Shown here one piece after another: positions 62,251 to 64,000 of a stretch of 64,000 bases of DNA. The notes beneath the pieces are model-generated. The model was not told where the DNA came from. It saw only the letters and a list, made by a program, of their open reading frames with translations, and ran no database searches. This DNA comes from Naumovozyma dairenensis CBS 421 (Eukaryota; Ascomycota; Saccharomycetes; Saccharomycetales; Saccharomycetaceae), in NCBI RefSeq assembly GCF_000227115.2, contig NC_016479.1:558001-622000 (forward strand), written 5' to 3'. Position numbers and translations under genes: made by a program. Every line of letters begins with the position of its first letter. Position 1 is the first letter of the stretch.

Positions 62251-63094
62251 AGATTACATATTTATCTATATGTAAAAGCTAGGTTTTTTTAATTACATAG
62301 TATAATACAACTGTGTGCTCTTGAGAGCCCTGTCTACAACTTCCTGAGCTATTATAAACGAACACATCCATCTTGGAATAAATACAAGTACATATGAAGT
62401 AATTATAAAAATTTAACGTAAAATAAAATTTGGAGTGATAGGTCCAGTTATATTTTTCGTAGACATTGAGAATGAATTGTTAATTGTTACGTTGGTATCT
62501 TTGGTGTTTACTTTGTCGATCGTGTCACGACATTCGCAGATTGTGTCGCGTCTTTGTGTGATAAATTCCATGCAACTTCCTGATGTGGTAAGGTTTACTC
62601 TGATTTTGTTAGTAGTGGTTGCACCAAACTAGGCACCCAAACTGTCGGAATTATAATGTATCTGGCATATCTAGTGTACAGGCACGTGGTTTTGTACAAC
62701 ACGATATATGTTTTCTATATAAAGGAAGTTTTATTCCATATGTAAAGTGTATAAAATATATTACTCTCCTGTCCTTGGACGGGGAGGAGCAATTCTGCTA
62801 CGAATCTACCTATAAGGTCAGATCCTGCAGTCTAATCTGCATCCAATATATGGTTTAATATGTTATATCTCCTACCAAGCAATATACCTCGAATACAAAC
62901 TTTTTAACGAATACTAATATTAATAGTACCATTATCAGGGTCACAGCTTTAGCAGTGCTGCTTCTTAACTGGTGTTGCTGAAAGGCTCAGCTCCATTACC
63001 TAGAGGGCCTTTGCTTATATTAAAATTAGAATAACAACGTGATCTTTGATTTGGATCATAGTTAAAGCACTATACCAAAAAAACATGAAAACAA
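62251..63094. other. EMC5-tRNA-Lys spacer with possible LTR relic
   Basis: About 0.84 kb. The part 62643-62893 begins TGTCGGAAT like a Ty-type long terminal repeat, has a TATA box (CTATATAAAGG, ~62718-62728) and is flanked by CAAAC on both sides; it lies ~200 bases from a tRNA gene. No coding sequence is recognised. Confidence 0.35.
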
Positions 63095-63167
63095 GCCTTG
63101 TTGGCGCAATCGGTAGCGCGTGTGACTCTTAATCACAAGGTTAGGGGTTCGAGCCCCCTACAGGGCT
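63095..63167 (+). tRNA. tRNA-Lys (CTT)
   Basis: 73 bases. The acceptor stem is GCCTTGT/ACAGGGC, the anticodon loop is ACTCTTAA with anticodon CTT, and the T-loop is TTCGAGC. A T5 run follows at 63171-63175. No intron. Practically identical to the S. cerevisiae tRNA-Lys(CTT). Confidence 0.97.
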
Positions 63168-63515
63168 AAATTTTTATATAGTTCTTATTTTTATATTCCA
63201 ACAAAAAGGTGGTGTTCGGTAAAGGATGTTCAAATGAGAATTGTATTTTTGCCACCATTGTTTTGTGATGATTTGGGATTATTAAGAACCTTTACCTTTA
63301 CTTACCATTAAATATCTCAACCGAGTATCTTCAATTTTAATAGATATATATGAAATACCACCAACTAAGCGGCCAATATTAGTTGTGTAACAACAGATAC
63401 ATTAAATAAAGTGCTAAACCCAGAATTGACGCTGGACCACATTACCTACCTAATTTCATTGTAAACAATTATAGTTAATCTCAAAGAGTCTTCTTCCATT
63501 GAACAGCACGAAAAA
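63168..63515. other. SSM4 upstream region
   Basis: AT-rich promoter region; nothing specific recognised. Confidence 0.4.
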
Positions 63516-64000
63516 ATGGATCCTGCCACCGATCCTTCATTACCTTCAATGGATGATCCACATTTGGAATCGAAATCACCTCTAACTCCGACAACGGGAG
63601 AAAGATCAGCTTCCACTCCGCCTGGAAAGCAAGAAACTATCTCATCTGATGCCACATGTAGAGTCTGTAGAGGTGAAGCTACTGATGACAACCCTTTATT
63701 CCATCCATGTAAATGTAAAGGCTCCATTAAATATATTCATGAATCATGTCTCTTAGAGTGGATTGCTTCTAAAAATTTAGATATAAGTAAACCAGGCACA
63801 AAGGTCAATTGTGATATTTGTCATTATCCAATACATTTCAAAACTACTTATGTGGAAGATATGCCTGATAGAATTCCATTAACTGTGCTCATAAAGAAAA
63901 GTATATTATCGTTATTAGGTAAATTACGTGTTATTTTAACGCTATCATTGACTGTTATATTATTGGGATTCGGCATACCAATAGCATGGAATGTGTTTGG
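63516..64000 (+). CDS. SSM4: Doa10/SSM4 ER ubiquitin ligase, N-terminal part (3' end outside window)
   Basis: Membrane-embedded E3 ligase of the ER and inner nuclear membrane that destroys misfolded and short-lived proteins with Ubc6 and Ubc7. The 161 visible residues begin with an acidic, Ser/Pro-rich stretch. A RING-CH finger of the C4HC3 type follows: Cys48-Cys51, Cys65-Cys67, His75-Cys78, Cys99-Cys102 (CRVCRGEATDDNPLFHPCKC, then HESCLLEWI and CDICHYPIHF). The first membrane segment starts near residue 142 (VILTLSLTVILLGFGIPIAW). The gene runs off the window. S. cerevisiae SSM4 is YIL030C. Confidence 0.95.
   Translation, partial: MDPATDPSLPSMDDPHLESKSPLTPTTGERSASTPPGKQETISSDATCRVCRGEATDDNPLFHPCKCKGSIKYIHESCLLEWIASKNLDISKPGTKVNCDICHYPIHFKTTYVEDMPDRIPLTVLIKKSILSLLGKLRVILTLSLTVILLGFGIPIAWNVF

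Overview
The window is nuclear chromosomal DNA from a budding yeast of the family Saccharomycetaceae. It is AT-rich, and most genes lack introns. The only intron resolved here, in RPL34, has the canonical GTATGT / TACTAAC / TAG signals. Many regulatory proteins carry long Asn or Gln runs. Gene order follows Saccharomyces cerevisiae chromosome IX from YIL056W to YIL030C, and it also carries genes that S. cerevisiae keeps only on the sister region of chromosome V (THO1 and an FCY2-family gene). The Asn-rich proteins and mixed retention of the two sister tracks suggest a Naumovozyma/Kazachstania-type yeast, but I cannot name the species from sequence alone. Gene names are assigned from family motifs plus this collinearity.

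Layout, left to right: 3' part of VHR1; YIL055C-like RNA-binding protein; pyruvate decarboxylase (PDC); THO1; glycerol-phosphatase GPP1/HOR2; intron-containing RPL34; MMF1; cyclin PCL7; purine-cytosine permease FCY2; polyprenol reductase DFG10; flippase NEO1; phosphate exporter-like SYG1; F-box protein MET30; a small YIL046W-A-like membrane protein; PIG2; AGE2; CBR1; tRNA-Gly; PKP1; GVP36; a tRNA-Gln-like gene with a Thr anticodon; APQ12; TED1; NOT3; PRM2; CST6; CKA1; CAP2 (interrupted by a gap); BCY1; a YIL024C-like carbohydrate-binding-module protein; YKE4; EMC5; tRNA-Lys; and the 5' end of SSM4/DOA10.

The genes do not form an operon; this is an ordinary eukaryotic housekeeping region. Themes are fermentation and glycerol metabolism (PDC, GPP), glycogen and nutrient signalling (PIG2, BCY1, PCL7, CKA1), ER and membrane homeostasis (NEO1, TED1, EMC5, SSM4, YKE4, APQ12, DFG10) and sulfur control (MET30).

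Points that stand out: BCY1 lacks the N-terminal docking/dimerisation domain; three genes (MET30, NOT3, a small MET30-PIG2 intergenic gene) each read correctly only if one base is added to a short A or T run, which points to sequence error or recent frameshifts; a tRNA-Gln body carries a UGU anticodon; an unassigned GC-richer, structured region between RPL34 and MMF1 may be a Pol III RNA. Assembly gaps lie at 9941-9960, 15480-15499 and 55725-56140, with a single N at 42723.
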